Shown: positions 43,040 through 56,504, numbered from the stretch's first letter. The stretch is 64,000 nucleotides of DNA from Micropterix aruncella (GCA_944548615.1 OX155967.1:5654481-5718480); one strand, 5' to 3'. Notes: a model not told the origin generated them from the sequence alone. Made by a program: numbers and translations.

Positions 43040-43800
43040 TAGTTTTTATACGTTCGACTTCTAAACGGAGTAGCGCCAGACACTTCTTGCAGACCTTTCT
43101 TCACCAGCATGTCTATGTTGATTGTGCCCTCTCTGTATATACTGGAATGTTGTGAATTTATTAAAAATAATCCCGATATCTACTCCTTACGAAGAGATGT
43201 ACATTCAAGGGCTCCGAGAAATAGAAACCTCATAAACTGTCCCTCAGTGAGGACGGAAATGTGTAAAAAGGGACCTGAGTTCTGTTGTGTTAAATATTTT
43301 AACGCCATTCCACAAATCATCAAATCAATGCAACAACCAGAATTCAAACAGGCATTAAAGCACTGGCTCAAAAATAAATGCTATTCTAGCGTGAATGACT
43401 TTTTAAACGATAATGACAAATAAATAATATAATATATTCTTATTGTAATTCTCAAACATTTTAAACTTTAAACATTTATATTTCATTCTAGCTCTATATC
43501 TGACAAACCGTATATAACCTAATAATTCCAGTTTGACATTTTAATTTAAAAACAAACACATTTATTTTATATATAGTAATGGGCATTTACTAAATTTGTA
43601 GATAATAGTTCTAATAATTATTTTTGTTAATATGTCTAAAACTTAATACTGATCGGATTTATTTTCCTTTAACTTGCGAAGTGATAATATATTTAATTAT
43701 AGAAAAATAAATATTGTACGCCTAATTGGTAAACTGTATAGCACATAAGATAGTACCTATCCATTTTGTACGACCTACTTACAGTTCACAATAAATAAAT
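43040..43800 (+). pseudogene. 5'-truncated LINE, RT C-terminus
   Basis: Plus-strand frame 43100-43423: PFFTSMSMLIVPSLYILECC, DIYSLRRDVHSRAPRN, FCCVKYFNAIPQIIKSMQQ and FKQALKHWLKNKCYSSVNDF stop. This is the usual jockey-type ending (L.VPSLYI.EC..F......HS...R.....Y..-N-IP......FK..L..WL). A 3' UTR to about 43800 ends in AATAAATAAATT. Catalytic blocks absent. Distinct from family A. Confidence 0.75.
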
Positions 43801-44989
43801 TATTATTATATCTTCGGATACGATATTGTATATTTTGGGGGCTAAATTCCTAACAAATATTCTGCAATTTATTATTAATGTATAATATTGTATAGGTAAA
43901 CAACATTTTAAAAATAGAATAATAATATAATATAATAACAATAATAATGACAAATAATAACAACAGTAAATAACTATCTTAATAGGATTTAAATTTACAT
44001 ACATATACATATACATTCAAATTCATAAGCACAACAGAAAATGAAATGACAATTTAGACAATGCCGTCGTATGCTTTTAAAGTTATATACACATGATACA
44101 TCTGTCTGAGCCCAGGTTACATAGCGCATATATTAAACGTAAATGATAATCTTTCTATTATGCTAAGAGCAGCCGAGCCCGCCTTGCTAGGCACCCCTGT
44201 GTTAAGGCGAGCTCACTTCGGGAGTCACACTAGAGTGCCACGGTTGTGTCAAGGCAAGATCTAAAATATACATATTTTTAATATTTTAATTTTAATTTAT
44301 AATCATTATTATTATAATTGTTTTTATTGTTATTTTTTAATTTATTTTTTTATTTTAAACAATTGTCTAAACCGCATAATAAAATGTACAAGCGCGAATC
44401 CCCTCTTTTACGGTATAGAGGTGATTGTCGCATCGTAATCATATGAGTTCTGCTCGTTTCACTGTAAATATTTCTATCCATAATGCAGGTAGGCAGATAG
44501 TTTCGTATTGAACGCAACTGGACTGAACTGAACAACTGAACTGATTATATCTGTACCTAGACGTGCAATATTATTATGTCCAATATGGCGACTTTCGTGG
44601 TATATCAGTATGGCGGCGCACTGTAGATGTCGCTCTAAACTATTATACGGTATATAAGAATATATGTCGCTCTAAACTATACGGTATATAATAATAATAT
44701 AACGACAAACATATTTTTAAATAAGTTTGGCCGGCATTGTCACCTGCTTTCATTGTCACAAATATTTCTTTAAAAAATACGTAATAAAAATAATTATAAT
44801 TACAATAGTCCACTTTCTGTAACGGCAGCCCTGTTTTTTTTAACGTATTTGTTTCCTAAAAATGCAACGTAGAGATGGCACTCATGGTTCCAAGCATCAA
44901 TTAACCTTCTCTTATTTCCAGTAGCCAATTTCCATTCTGTTAATTTTATAAACGCAATAATAAATTATTAGTTTTAATAAACACTAAAA
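43801..44989. other. Unassigned, with a family F end
   Basis: AT-rich. 44755-44835 contains a reverse family F terminus (TTATAATTACAATAGTCCACT, TTCTGTAACGGCAGCCCTG). 44595-44700 has a doubled ATGTCGCTCTAAACTAT..ACGGTATATAA word. A GC-richer patch at 44170-44270 has no match. Confidence 0.35.
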
Positions 44990-45360
44990 ACACGCTTTTT
45001 GGCTATGATACAATATTCACATACACACGGCTATGATACGATATTCCATCATGGAATGCCAGTGCCTATCTTCCGGCTTCATCATCAGACCTTGAAACCT
45101 AATCGTGGTCAAAGTTCATTCCAAGACTTTTCTAACAAGTCCAAATACAGCTATGATACGATGTTCCATCATGAAGTTCCAGTTCATATCTTCCGACTCT
45201 AACATCAGATCAGTTCGACAGTACCATATTAGTGTATTGTCATCAGAACTACATACAGCTGCCAATTTTCATGACGCTACGATCCTTGGAAGATGGTTAA
45301 ATTAGTTACCTTAGATTACATTACATAGTTACATACAGATCGACCTAATAAAAGCGTATT
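44990..45360 (-). mobile_element. Element E3, reverse copy with about two repeat units
   Basis: Reverse copy of the element at 18369-19313. It starts (plus strand) AACACGCTTTTTGGC, then two copies of the 120-bp unit around 45039-45205 plus a broken third, then the shared body CAGCTGCCAATTTTCATGAC and the end ACCTAATAAAAGCG. It has no 400-bp extension. Confidence 0.7.
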
Positions 45361-45800
45361 AAAAATCTTTTAAGCGCAATTATTATTACAGCGTCCGACG
45401 TAATTTTCTTCATATTTTGCTTCCGCCTTTACCTTCTTCCGCGATTTTTTCCTGTTCGGGACATAAATCTCTTGTTGCTTATTACTCGTTCAGGGGTGAT
45501 TAGCCAACGCGATATAAACAATTAAATAACAGAAGGAGCTACTCTAGTGATCTAGTGATCGTATTCCAATCACGCTATGATTAACGCCTGCGCAAGGTCT
45601 CGTCGCATTCGTTCGACCGATCGAATAGCTCGGTACGGTCGTTTTGGGATTAGCTGAGGTCTGCCTAGAACTGGAATGAGGCTAGGGCGCCAGTTGGACT
45701 TCATTGATTGTTATGCCATTTTCGACGTTTTCAAAACCATTAGGGGGAACTATTTCTCTAACGCCGGACGGCACCTAATGTCGGACACTAATAAACATTT
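45361..45800. other. Unassigned, partly GC-rich
   Basis: Includes CGCCGGACGGCACC near 45762. The reverse complement, GGTGCCGTCCGGCG, occurs at 48570-48583 next to a hairpin, so the two spots share a repeat. Nothing coding. Confidence 0.3.
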
Positions 45801-45834
45801 TTATACCATGTACTAAACTAAACACAGCAAGGCA

Positions 45835-45945
45835 AGACACAAAATACGCCGGGCCAAATTACTTTAACAGGCTACCGGAAAGTTTAAAAACAATTCAAGT
45901 GGAAAGCTTATTTAAAAGAATTCTTATTAGACAACGTTTTTGACG
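45835..45945 (+). pseudogene. LINE C-terminal scrap
   Basis: Frame reading KYAGPNYFNRLPESLKTI and VESLFKRILIRQRF stop, the YFN-LP..LK.....FK..L ending of jockey/CR1-type proteins. There is no recognisable text before it. Confidence 0.45.
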
Positions 45946-46079
45946 TGACAACGTCTTATAAATCTATGGAGCCTGCTGCACGCACGAAAAAACATGACTC
46001 ATGCGGCGTTACCTCGCTCTGAGGCGTCCCATTTATTATATGTATTATTTAATATAAATGCTGCCATCATATTTTCTAT

Positions 46080-47022
46080 TTCTATTTATTTATTGGAATT
46101 ATTAAATTAACCATTTTACAATAAATATAATATTAAAACAAATGGCAAAAACTTTCCTCTTTCATTCACTGGCTAGTGCTGCCCAACTGGGATATACCCG
46201 TTCCAGGGCAAGCAATTTGTATTTTTACATTTAAAACGAGGGTCGTTGAACCAACCAAACACAATAATAATAATAATAATTTTAAAATATATATAATAAT
46301 AATAAATAAATATAATAATAAAGTTTACAATATTATATAGGAAATAGAAATACTAAATACATTAGAATATACATATACACACATACATACATATATACAC
46401 AATATATGTTAAGTCAACTTCAAATTATTCTACTACATCGATCATGGCATGGATAGATAAACGCTCTTCTTGCACCAGCCATTTATTTATTTTGCTTTTA
46501 AACACATGACAACTGGGGCTGGTTTTAATGTCACTGCTTAATTTATTATAGAGTCTTGTAGCTATGAAAGAGTAGTGTCGCTGTCCGAAAGTCGTCTTCA
46601 TCCTAGGTACATTTAAATTATCACTCAGGAGTTGTCTAGTGGGTTTCGTGTGCGTAATAATAAAAGATTTATTTTGTTTGGCCACGAAAACCCAACGTAG
46701 TGCAGTTTTAATGAATAATAACCTAGCATCCAAAACCTGAACTTCTTTAAAGAGTTCCTTAGAAGAATATTGATATGGTTTGCGATGCATGATTTTTAAA
46801 ATACATTTTTGCGCTGTTAGAAGTGGCGTCAGGAGGGTTTTGCAGCACCCACCCCACCCAATTATACCATAGTTAATAAGGGTTTCACATAATGCAAAAT
46901 ACACTATGGTTAGCGTCCTGCGATCCAGAACACTCCTCAACTCTTTGAAAGTATAACCAAGGGTTCTCACTTTCTTTGACACTGCATTGACTTGCTCTTC
47001 CCATATTAAATTTACTTTTTAT
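46080..47022 (-). pseudogene. 5'-truncated family A LINE
   Basis: Minus-strand copy with an intact 190-codon frame down to 46425: [77 protein letters not shown] and KINKWLVQEERLSIHAM. It starts after RT block 7, so no catalytic residues are left. The 3' UTR has the conserved hairpin at 46178-46213 and an ATTTATTTATT tail near 46080. The 5' break at about 47022 lies just before a (TA)n palindrome. Confidence 0.85.
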
Positions 47023-47050
47023 TATTGTATTTAATATTATTATTTTTAAA

Positions 47051-47068
47051 TATATCTGTATGTGTATG

Positions 47069-47160
<92 letters not shown>

Positions 47161-47178
47161 CATACACATACAGATATA
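47051..47178. repeat. (TA)n microsatellite within a palindrome
   Basis: About 45 TA units (47068-47155) flanked by TATCTGTATGTGTATGTATG on the left and its complement CATACATACACATACAGATA on the right. The whole tract can extrude as a hairpin of more than 120 nt. The apparent Tyr-Ile reading frames here are artefacts of the repeat. Confidence 0.9.
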
Positions 47179-47389
47179 TATATGTGTATATAAATATTCT
47201 TAATCTTAGTTACATGTTTATTTTCTACTCCTAATTTTAAGTATTTAATAGTTTTTAAGGTAGTTGTTGCACGTTTATTCTTTTGTGATCAAATAATTAT
47301 TTTATTACAATTTAATTTTTTTATTTTTATTTTTTTGTTACAAAAATATTTTGTTTTTTTTTGTAATAATCACAATATTGAACAAGCAC

Positions 47390-47577
47390 GCACAAAATTA
47401 AACGTTCACCTTAGAACAGGTCCCGGCCTAGTTAGGTTTGCGTTGTCACTGGACTTTGCTATGTATTCATTTTCTGCTATTTATCCAATGTTTAAAATAT
47501 TTCTATGCATAGTTCCTAAGATAAAATTGTTTTAAATTATTCTTGAATTACTTAAATAAATAAATAAATAAATAAAA
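47390..47577 (+). mobile_element. Family A LINE 3' UTR with hairpin and (AAAT)n tail
   Basis: No coding part. It has ACCTTAGAAC AGGT ... GCCT A GTTAGGT at 47408-47437, the conserved hairpin with an outer ACCT/AGGT pairing, and ends in AAATAAATAAATAAAT at 47553-47574. Such a copy would be an extreme 5' truncation. Confidence 0.7.
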
Positions 47578-47714
47578 ATCTACCGTTTGCGACAAGAATT
47601 ATTTACTAACCTCAGTCTAAAATAGTACGAATGAAAATCACTAGATTGATTTAAATTCTTGACATAATTTTATATGTATTCTTGATATATGGAATGTTAT
47701 TACTGAATGGACAA

Positions 47715-47935
47715 TTTTCTTGTGGGTACAACGAAGTGCAACGAAGTAAGCAAATTTTATTAAAAAAAAAAAGTATGAAAAGCTATCATTACGATGCGCT
47801 ATCTAGCGGTTGGTAAAATGCCGCTGATATTGTTTATTTACGACGTATTACCTACCGCTATATGGCGCAGCGTGCTCAAACGCTTCTCAAACCGTTATTT
47901 AACGGTTTGAGATTTCAAACTTTTAAATTAAATAA
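47715..47935 (-). mobile_element. Fragment of the 21.2 kb MITE
   Basis: Shares, inverted, GTGGGT...ACAACG.AGTAAGCAA, CGCTATCTAGCGGTTGGTAA, GATATTGTTTATTTACGAC and TCAAACGCTTCTCAAACC with 21234-21675. The second TIR is missing, so it is immobile. A coding frame that appears to begin here is MITE sequence and not a gene. Confidence 0.7.
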
Positions 47936-48480
47936 AACAATAAACTTTTTAACAATAAACAATTATACAATTATACTGCTATACAATAATACATTTACAT
48001 GTTGTAGTCAAATCGGTGAGTATAAAAGCATATATTTTTGGGTGTTTGTAATAAACAATATCAGAATCTTAAATGAAACTGCTTCAAATGCAACCATTCC
48101 ATCAGTATTTTCTTATGACGTTGTCAGTTCAACTATCGTTAGTAAACCGACTTTACAGACAACCGTTTTTTTATTTTTTTGTCAATTTTAAGTAGAATTT
48201 TTTAATTATTCTGACTTTTTCTTATTTTAATTTCTTGATTATTTGTATTGATTATTTTAATTTGTGGTTTTAGTAAATACATCTTAAAAATGATTTTGAT
48301 GTCCTAAAAGCAATAATAAAGTGACTGTATGTACGTGGTGATAAATTTAGATATTGTAAAAACGGACTAATAGACTGTAAATTAAACGTACCTGATAGAT
48401 ATTAAGTTTCTACACTCTGTTAAGATTTTTTTTGGAAATAAATTGAAAATTGAAAAATTGACAATTGAAAATAGTATCTC
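47936..48480. other. Unassigned AT-rich DNA
   Basis: A frame of about 80 codons (to 48191) reads IGEYKSIYFWVFVINNIRIL and SVFSYDVVSSTIVSKPTLQ. I do not recognise it. It has no clear start of its own and no splice context that I trust. Confidence 0.2.
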
Positions 48481-48560
48481 GACAAGTCGCGGCGCTATCG
48501 ATACAAAGCGTACGCTTTTCCATTTCCTACGTCTTTGTATCGATCGCGCCGCGACTTGTC
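48481..48560. repeat. Hairpin, 28-bp arms
   Basis: Arms 48481-48508 (GACAAGTCGCGGCGCTATCG...) and 48533-48560 are complementary at 27 of 28 positions around a 24-nt loop. GGTGCCGTCCGGCGCTAGGG follows at once; its core recurs inverted near 45762. Confidence 0.8.
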
Positions 48561-48589
48561 CGTCGCTAGGTGCCGTCCGGCGCTAGGGG

Positions 48590-48960
48590 ACTTCCCCTTA
48601 CAATACAAAACAATTTTTTCCACTCCAGTAGGTAGGCATTCCTTCACTTGGATGTGTCATTGCGTCTACCATTAGTGATTAAGGAAAATTAACTATCGTG
48701 ATAGTTGTGACTATAAAGATTAATTATTTTTTTTATAATCAGTTTGATATATTCCTGTTAAATAGAAAATAATGTAATAATTAAAGTTTCTGGTTAAATA
48801 AAGAGCACAATGCCTTCAACCACAATTATCAAAGTGATAATGTGATAGTCATAAAAATAGATAATCGTATAGTAAACATTATAAAATTTAAATTAATTTT
48901 CAAATCTAGCAAAATAGCCTTTGTTGATAAAAATAAACATTACGCTCTTTGGCAAATGTC
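48590..48960 (-). mobile_element. LINE 3' UTR of the (TTGTA)n-tail family
   Basis: On the plus strand ACTCCAGTAGGTAGGCATTC and CTTCACTTGGATGTGTCAT match, in the same order, the UTR ends at 3735, 30215 and (inverted) 33905 and 59570. CTATCGTGATAGTTGTGAC follows. The coding part is lost, and the tail is only partly recognisable (ACAATACAAAACAATT). Confidence 0.6.
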
Positions 48961-48961
48961 A

Positions 48962-49985
48962 ACTTATTTATTTATTTATTTATTTATTTAAGAATTAATT
49001 ACTATAAAACATTGATTAGCTTACAAAAACAATAGGAACCGAATGGCAAAACCTTAACCTTTTGCTTATTTGTTTCTGTCACCCAACTGGGACTAGCCCG
49101 TTCTAGGGTGGACAGGACTCCAATATTACAATCAAGTTTGCTTGATTGCTTGGTTGCCTACAAATGTACAAGTTTTAGTAAAAAGCTAATAACACTAAAT
49201 TGCCCTAAAATGTGGTCTTCAGAATAAAATAAAAAATAATAATAATAAAGAAATATTAAAAATATATAATAAATAAAATGCAATTCCATTATTAAATCGG
49301 CAATAAATATAATATAAAATTCGATTAAATAATATAAATAAAGTTATATGTGAGAAAAGAAAGAAACAGTCATTAATATTTAATATTATGTTGAGTAATA
49401 TAGGATTTAATATAAAAATACCTAGTCTAAAAGTATAATTCATTGTCAAAGTCAAATATTTTTTGGTAGTTAGTTCAATGTTAAAAAATACTTAATATAT
49501 AAGTTTAAAAATATGTTAATAATTTGTGCACCTAAGTTTTATTATACTATTATTTCTAACATTTGATGTATGGTTAGTCTGTCATGATTCGATAACCATT
49601 TCTTTAATTTATTTTTGAATTCCCTAAATGTCAAATTCATTTTTATTTCCATATTGATCAGATTGTAAAATCTCGGCGCAATGAAAGAGTAATGTCTTTG
49701 ACCAAATGATGTTTTCCTTCTTGGTATTATTATTAAGCTATTTTCTACAACTTGTCTCGTTGGTCGCCGGTTCTGAATTATTCCTAAATTTGAGTTATTG
49801 TCCAAAAATAGCCTTAAGAGGGAAGTTTTTAGAAAAAGTTGCCTACAATCAAGAACTTTAGCTTCCTTATACAGTTCATTAGTGGGATGGCGATATGGTC
49901 TACGTAGAATAATTTTTAATATAAATTTCTGCGCAACTTGCAATGGCTCTAGCAGGGTTTTACCACATCCACCCCTACCAGGAAT
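48962..49985 (-). pseudogene. 5'-truncated family A LINE
   Basis: Minus-strand frame from 49983 to 49542: GRGGCGKTLLEPLQVAQKF, RRPYRHPTNELYKEAKVLD, IPRRKTSFGQRHYSFIAPRF and FREFKNKLKKWLSNHDRL. It is a sister of the 46080-47022 copy and truncated slightly further downstream. The 3' UTR has the hairpin at 49078-49113, with outer pairing ACCC/GGGT instead of GCCC/GGGC. The tail is (TTTA)n at 48964-48990. Confidence 0.85.
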
Positions 49986-50188
49986 TTTTCTTTATTTTAT
50001 TTTGTGATACTCTTAGAATATAGATTCATAATTACCCAAATCTCTTCAGTCGTATACAGGATTCTTGACTAAGCTATTAACTCTTGTTGAATATGTATTC
50101 AGTAAAGGAACACCATTGCCTTGATCTCTGTTGTTTGTATCAACATTTCGTTCTAGCTTTATATTCTGACAAACAGAAAATCCTACTA

Positions 50189-50576
50189 TCCTACTACTAT
50201 ATAAACGCGAAAGTTTGTAAGAATGTATGTATGGATGTTTGTTACTCTTTCACGCAAAAACTACTGAATGGATTTTGATGAAACTTTACAATAATATAGC
50301 TTACACATCAGAATAACACATAGGCTATAATTTATAAAATCACCCCAACACAGGCGTATACCTAGTGGGGTGATATAATCCTGACAAGTTAATGCCCTTT
50401 CGCGATTTTCATCATATGTATTCTTTCAAAATGTGTTAAAAAAATGAACGCAATCTTTTTCATGTAACTATAAAAAATAGGATAAATAAATAAATAAAAA
50501 TAAATAAATATACTTTTCTATCATCATTATCACAATTTTCCATCACCACGCGGGTGAAACCGCGGGGCGCAGCTAG
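50189..50576 (+). mobile_element. Non-autonomous Helitron with an internal insertion
   Basis: From TCCTACTACTATATAAACGC after A (50188) to GGGGCGCAGCTAG before T (50577). It has the same blocks as 20427-20645. Between the GGCTATAATTTATAAA block and CTATCATCATTATCAC it carries about 165 extra bases (50340-50505) ending in AATAAATAAATAAAAATAAAT. That looks like a short LINE 3' end, but no family could be matched. Confidence 0.85.
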
Positions 50577-50739
50577 TACTTTAATAATTCTATGATGACA
50601 TTTTAATACAAATTCAAATTTACATTTTACATAATTTTACATTTTTACGTAACTGAAATTTACTATAAAATCTCTAGATATTAGTTGTTATTTATTAGCC
50701 TCCTACTTTGGATTTATTTCATTTGTTTAGCCCATATTA

Positions 50740-51000
50740 GGCTCGATTGCGTTTCTTCGTGAACTAAAATCGAAAATTAGTCCGTGTGAACGAGAAAGGG
50801 CAATACGCTAGAGCGGAGTGTGAGATGATCGGTTGTCACTTTTTCGCACGAAATATGCTCGAATTTATTCGGGCGAGTATACGTTCGTCAGGTAGTATTT
50901 ATCGACGATCGTTCGTTACATATTCCGCTCTAACGTATTGCTGTGTCTCGTTCGCTTGGACTAATTTTAGTTTTAGTTCACAATGAAACGCAATCGGGCC
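50740..51000. mobile_element. MITE H, complete copy with about 90-bp TIRs
   Basis: 261 bp. The left arm GGCTCGATTGCGTTTCTTCG...GAACTAAAAT...AATTAGTCC and the right arm, reversed, GGCCCGATTGCGTTTCATTG...GAACTAAAACTAAAATTAG are inverted repeats for about 90 bp. The centre is unique and holds a smaller inverted pair, CGATCG. ATTA-like text adjoins both sides but the target duplication is ambiguous. A half copy is at 17968-18123. No coding capacity. Confidence 0.75.
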
Positions 51001-51060
51001 CATTATTTAGGCTATTGTTATCTTCTCATTTTTACACCACTGCCCTCACAAATTGTACCT

Positions 51061-51410
51061 CATTTATGTAGGTATTCCGCTTCTTTATTCCACCATAACT
51101 TCTAAACTCTTGAACCGATTTAGAAGTGTGTGTTATTGTAAGGATCGTTATGTCATCCCAAGTGTCACAAAATAACTTAACTGTCCAAATATTAAGAAAG
51201 TAGTTGTCTAAATGTCCAAATGACCAAATTTCAATAAATTAACATTAATATATCGTGTTTAACTATCAAATGAACGGTCTGATTGAGTGAATTCCGGAAA
51301 CATACATGTATTTATCCGGATAAATACATAAACCACAAATATTTTATTACAAAAATATTTTAAATAATTATAAATACAATAGTTCACTTTCTGTAACGAG
51401 GGGTGTTTTT
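51061..51410 (-). mobile_element. Family F copy
   Basis: Reverse family F: TTATTCCACCATAACTTCTA, AACCGATTTAGAAGTGTG, ATCGTTATGTCATCCCAAG, ATCCGGATAAATACATAAAC, then AATACAATAGTTCACTTTCT and GTAACGAGGGGTGTTTTTT at the end. The first 100 bases of the consensus 3' end are missing on the left. It provides an uninterrupted view of the region where 34242-34899 inserted in another copy. Confidence 0.65.
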
Positions 51411-51530
51411 TATTCTTTTTGATCTATTTAATTGTATTTAAATTATAACCTGTGTCTTAAAATATATACACTTTAGGGTTTTTGGTTAGTAAAAGGATAG
51501 AGTTGAGTACCTTAGCCGAACGTTTCGGGG

Positions 51531-51602
51531 TCCGTGGCTCCTTCCTTAGCGGCGAGAAGAATACTCTCGTATTCTTCTCGCCGCTGAGGAAGGAGCCACG
51601 GA
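51531..51602. repeat. Hairpin, 34-bp arms, 4-nt loop
   Basis: Arms 51531-51564 (TCCGTGGCTCCTTCCTTAGC...) and 51569-51602 are complementary with one mismatch around TCTC. The left flank holds CGAACGTTTCGGGG. It resembles the foldback at 24207 in form but not in sequence. Confidence 0.85.
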
Positions 51603-52335
51603 CTCAGAAGGCGAGACATGTTTTATGGACAGACTCCACCTATTTTTAATACTGCTGTACGTTCGCGTGCCTGCTGCCTCAGCTGTGCACAAATGCAGCA
51701 GAAGAATTACATAAAGGAAAAACTGAGTCCAACCGGTCGGAGGTTTTTCACGCGGAACGGATGAAGCGTCAGGGCATATTCAAATCAGCTGGCAGATGCG
51801 GAAGCTACTACTTAATATCAAGTAAGTAGTAGCTTCTGTTCAGACTACTAAACACGCCGCGATATTTATAGGGAAAACACGGCAAACGGTGAAGATTGAG
51901 ATTTATTATCCTTTCGATTATAATAGAATTATTATGTATATCTCAGCTTTAAATTTCATATGGGTTTGAAGTGGGAGGTATTTTATTCAGTGTTACATAA
52001 ATTTCAAATCTTATACCGTTGCATCCTTGCTTAATTAACTAACTAACTATATAACTATATATATGTATAACAAAGTATAAGGCCGATGACTGGTTTCCAC
52101 GCATTAGAGTAAACACAAAAACAATAAATTGAAAAAAACATGACTGCACTTACAAATGGTAAACTTTTGTATTTAGAATTATTAGAAAAAAATGTTCGCG
52201 CTTAAAAGCATGTTTTGTAAGTTTGTCTTACGCCCTGATAATGTTCTACGCCCTGCGGCACTTATTTTGAAACGGCCCCGCTCTTTAGTCGGCTGCACTA
52301 GGTGCTCATGTAATAAAAAGGTTTTTTTATGATTT
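51603..52335. other. Unassigned DNA
   Basis: A small inverted pair, GAAGCTACTACTTA / TAAGTAGTAGCTTC, lies near 51799-51837. The rest is AT-rich with short frames only. Confidence 0.3.
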
Positions 52336-53308
<973 letters not shown>

Positions 53309-53340
53309 ATATTTTAATATTTGATTGTAAATGTGTAAAT

Positions 53341-54453
<1,113 letters not shown>

Positions 54454-54504
54454 AAATGTACATCATTAGACTTTTCATTTGATACTAAACACAATATATT
54501 TATC

Positions 54505-56420
54505 CTAATTTATTGATATTTGGACATTTAGATAATTATTTATTTGACATTTGAGCACTTTAGGTACCTATGGCACTCGGGATGACATAACAATTCTAGC
54601 AATATCACAAATTTCTAAATGGGTTCAATCATCATCATCATCATCATCATCATCATAATTTATTCATTCCATAAAAGCGTTTCACAATACTGAGGAACAT
54701 GTCAAATTTTACAATCATAATTTACCGGATGATAAAACCGCTTTGATTAATTAAAAGGAAAAAAAATAATTGTAATCAGAGGTGATTACTTAAAAATAGT
54801 CAAATTTACAAAATAATCAATAATCAAACAAATAATAATCAATACCATAAAAAGAAAAATTCTGAAACATGCGTAATTAAAAACAATGTCAATAAAATCT
54901 AAAACTTAGTTCGAAAGTATAGTCATAATATGGTTATCTATAATCAAGCAATTGTGGACGCAATATCATAAAAGTCGTCCAGTTTGTAAAGGGCATGTTT
55001 GACTAATTGATTTTTCAAGCAGATTTTATATGCTGCCATCTCAAGTCTTTTCGTTGATGATGGCAAAGCATTGAACAATTTAAAACTTATATATATAAAT
55101 GTTTTTTGATATTTAGTCAAGCGTACTTTAGGCAATAACACATTGTTCTTATGTCGCGTATTATGGCTATGCCGAGTGGAGTGAAGCTCGCAATTTAAAA
55201 CATTCTCTTTGGCGTATAAAAGGCACTGACATATGTACATAGACGACATGGTAAGGATACCAGCTTTAATAAAAAAAGGGGCGCAATGTGTTTTTCTGCT
55301 TACACCAAAAATTGTCCTAACGGCTTGCTTTTGTAGCACAAAAACGCCATGGGTATCGGTTGCATTACCCCATAGTAGTATCGCATAAGACATCTTTGAA
55401 TGGAAGCAGGAGTGATACACACTGATCGCTGCACGTTCGCCAGCCAGAAATTTCACCTTTCTTATAGCATAGACTGCCGATGACAAAGTTGCACACAAAT
55501 TATCGATATGTTGATTCCAGTTTAAATTTTGATCTAAAGTGATCCCTAAGAATTTAGTATTTCTGACAATATTTATATTTTCTGATTCCATTTTAATCGT
55601 AATATTTTTGTCACTCTCTTTAGTAGTTGAAAATTTCATCGCTACCGTTTTTGATGGGTTTATGAAAAGTTGATTTTTTCCAAACCAAGTGTTAGCCATA
55701 AGAAGCTGCTCGTTTATCAGCTTTTCCAAGACCTGGGTGTTTTTATTTTCAAAAAAGAAGCTGGTGTCATCGGCGTATAGAAGCGTCTTTACTGGCGGCG
55801 TAATTGTCTTATCGATATCATTAATAAAAATAATAAATAGTAGTGGTCCAAGTATAGAGCCCTGAGGTACCCCGCGTGAAATTAATTTTGGCAATGACTT
55901 AGCATTGTTTATTTCCACAATTTGGTATCTCCTATTTAGATATGATGTGATCAGGCTATGAGCTCTACCGCGGATACCATACCTCTCTAGTTTATCTAGA
56001 AGAATCTGGTGATTCACACAGTCGAAGGCCTTCGATAGATCGCAAAAAACGGCTATGGGGTTTTGAAATGTGTCAAGTGATTCTAAAATTGCTTTACTAA
56101 CTCGCTAATTGCCATAGTGGTCGACTTATGCTTTCTGAAGCCGAATTGATTTCTTATAATAACATTAAAAGTATCTAAAAAAGTATTTATTCTATTAAAT
56201 ATAATTTTCTCAAAGACCTTTGAGAAACACGGCAACAAAGATATAGGGCGAAAGTTATTTAAATCTGTTTTACTGCCTTTTTTTAAATATCGGCAAAACC
56301 TTTGCTGTTTTCATAGCAGTGGGGAAAATGCCTGCTTTAGGCATTTTTCAATCGTTTAGAAGTTATGTTTGAATATATAATCGGAAAACAGTACTTTTAG
56401 TTATTTCCTGTTCCCGATCA
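54505..56420 (+). mobile_element. Family F copy split by a LINE
   Basis: Left part 54505-54630 (TTATTGATATTTGGACATTT, GATGACATAACAATTCTAGC, CACAAATTTCTAAATGGG) and right part from about 56354 (GTTTAGAAGTTATG) are consecutive pieces of family F, with the LINE 54631-56346 between them. The right part soon loses similarity. A second family F piece in reverse orientation lies at 56505-56700. Confidence 0.6.
54631..56346 (-). pseudogene. 5'-truncated LINE, most of RT, (GAT)n tail, TSD
   Basis: Minus-strand jockey-type RT from KAGIFPTAMKTAKVLPIFK (about 56330) through FRPISLLPCFSKVFEK, NQFGFRKHKSTTMAI, FCDLSKAFDCVNHQILL, GVPQGSILGPLLFIIFIND, LYADDTSFFF (catalytic AspAsp), KFLGITLDQNLNW and YAILLWGNATD to a stop at 54944. 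All RT blocks from the fingers on are present. Two one-base frameshifts break it, one in an A run near 56275 and one deletion near 56091. The last 357 codons are open. The tail (ATC on plus) is at 54629-54655. TTCAATC at 54624-54630 and 56347-56353 is the likely TSD. It is the parent family of the fragment at 1573-2011. Confidence 0.9.
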
Positions 56421-56504
56421 TTTCAGTGTGTTTTACGTCAACCTTGTTTTATTACAAGACTGTACAAAAGAAGGAGTGTTATGTTGTTAGGGTTCATGTG
56501 AACA

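Noticed and set aside
47862..48191. 109-codon frame starting MAQRAQTLLKPLF
   Set aside because: Its start is within a MITE fragment and the same start text occurs in the MITE at 21212-21433 on the other strand.
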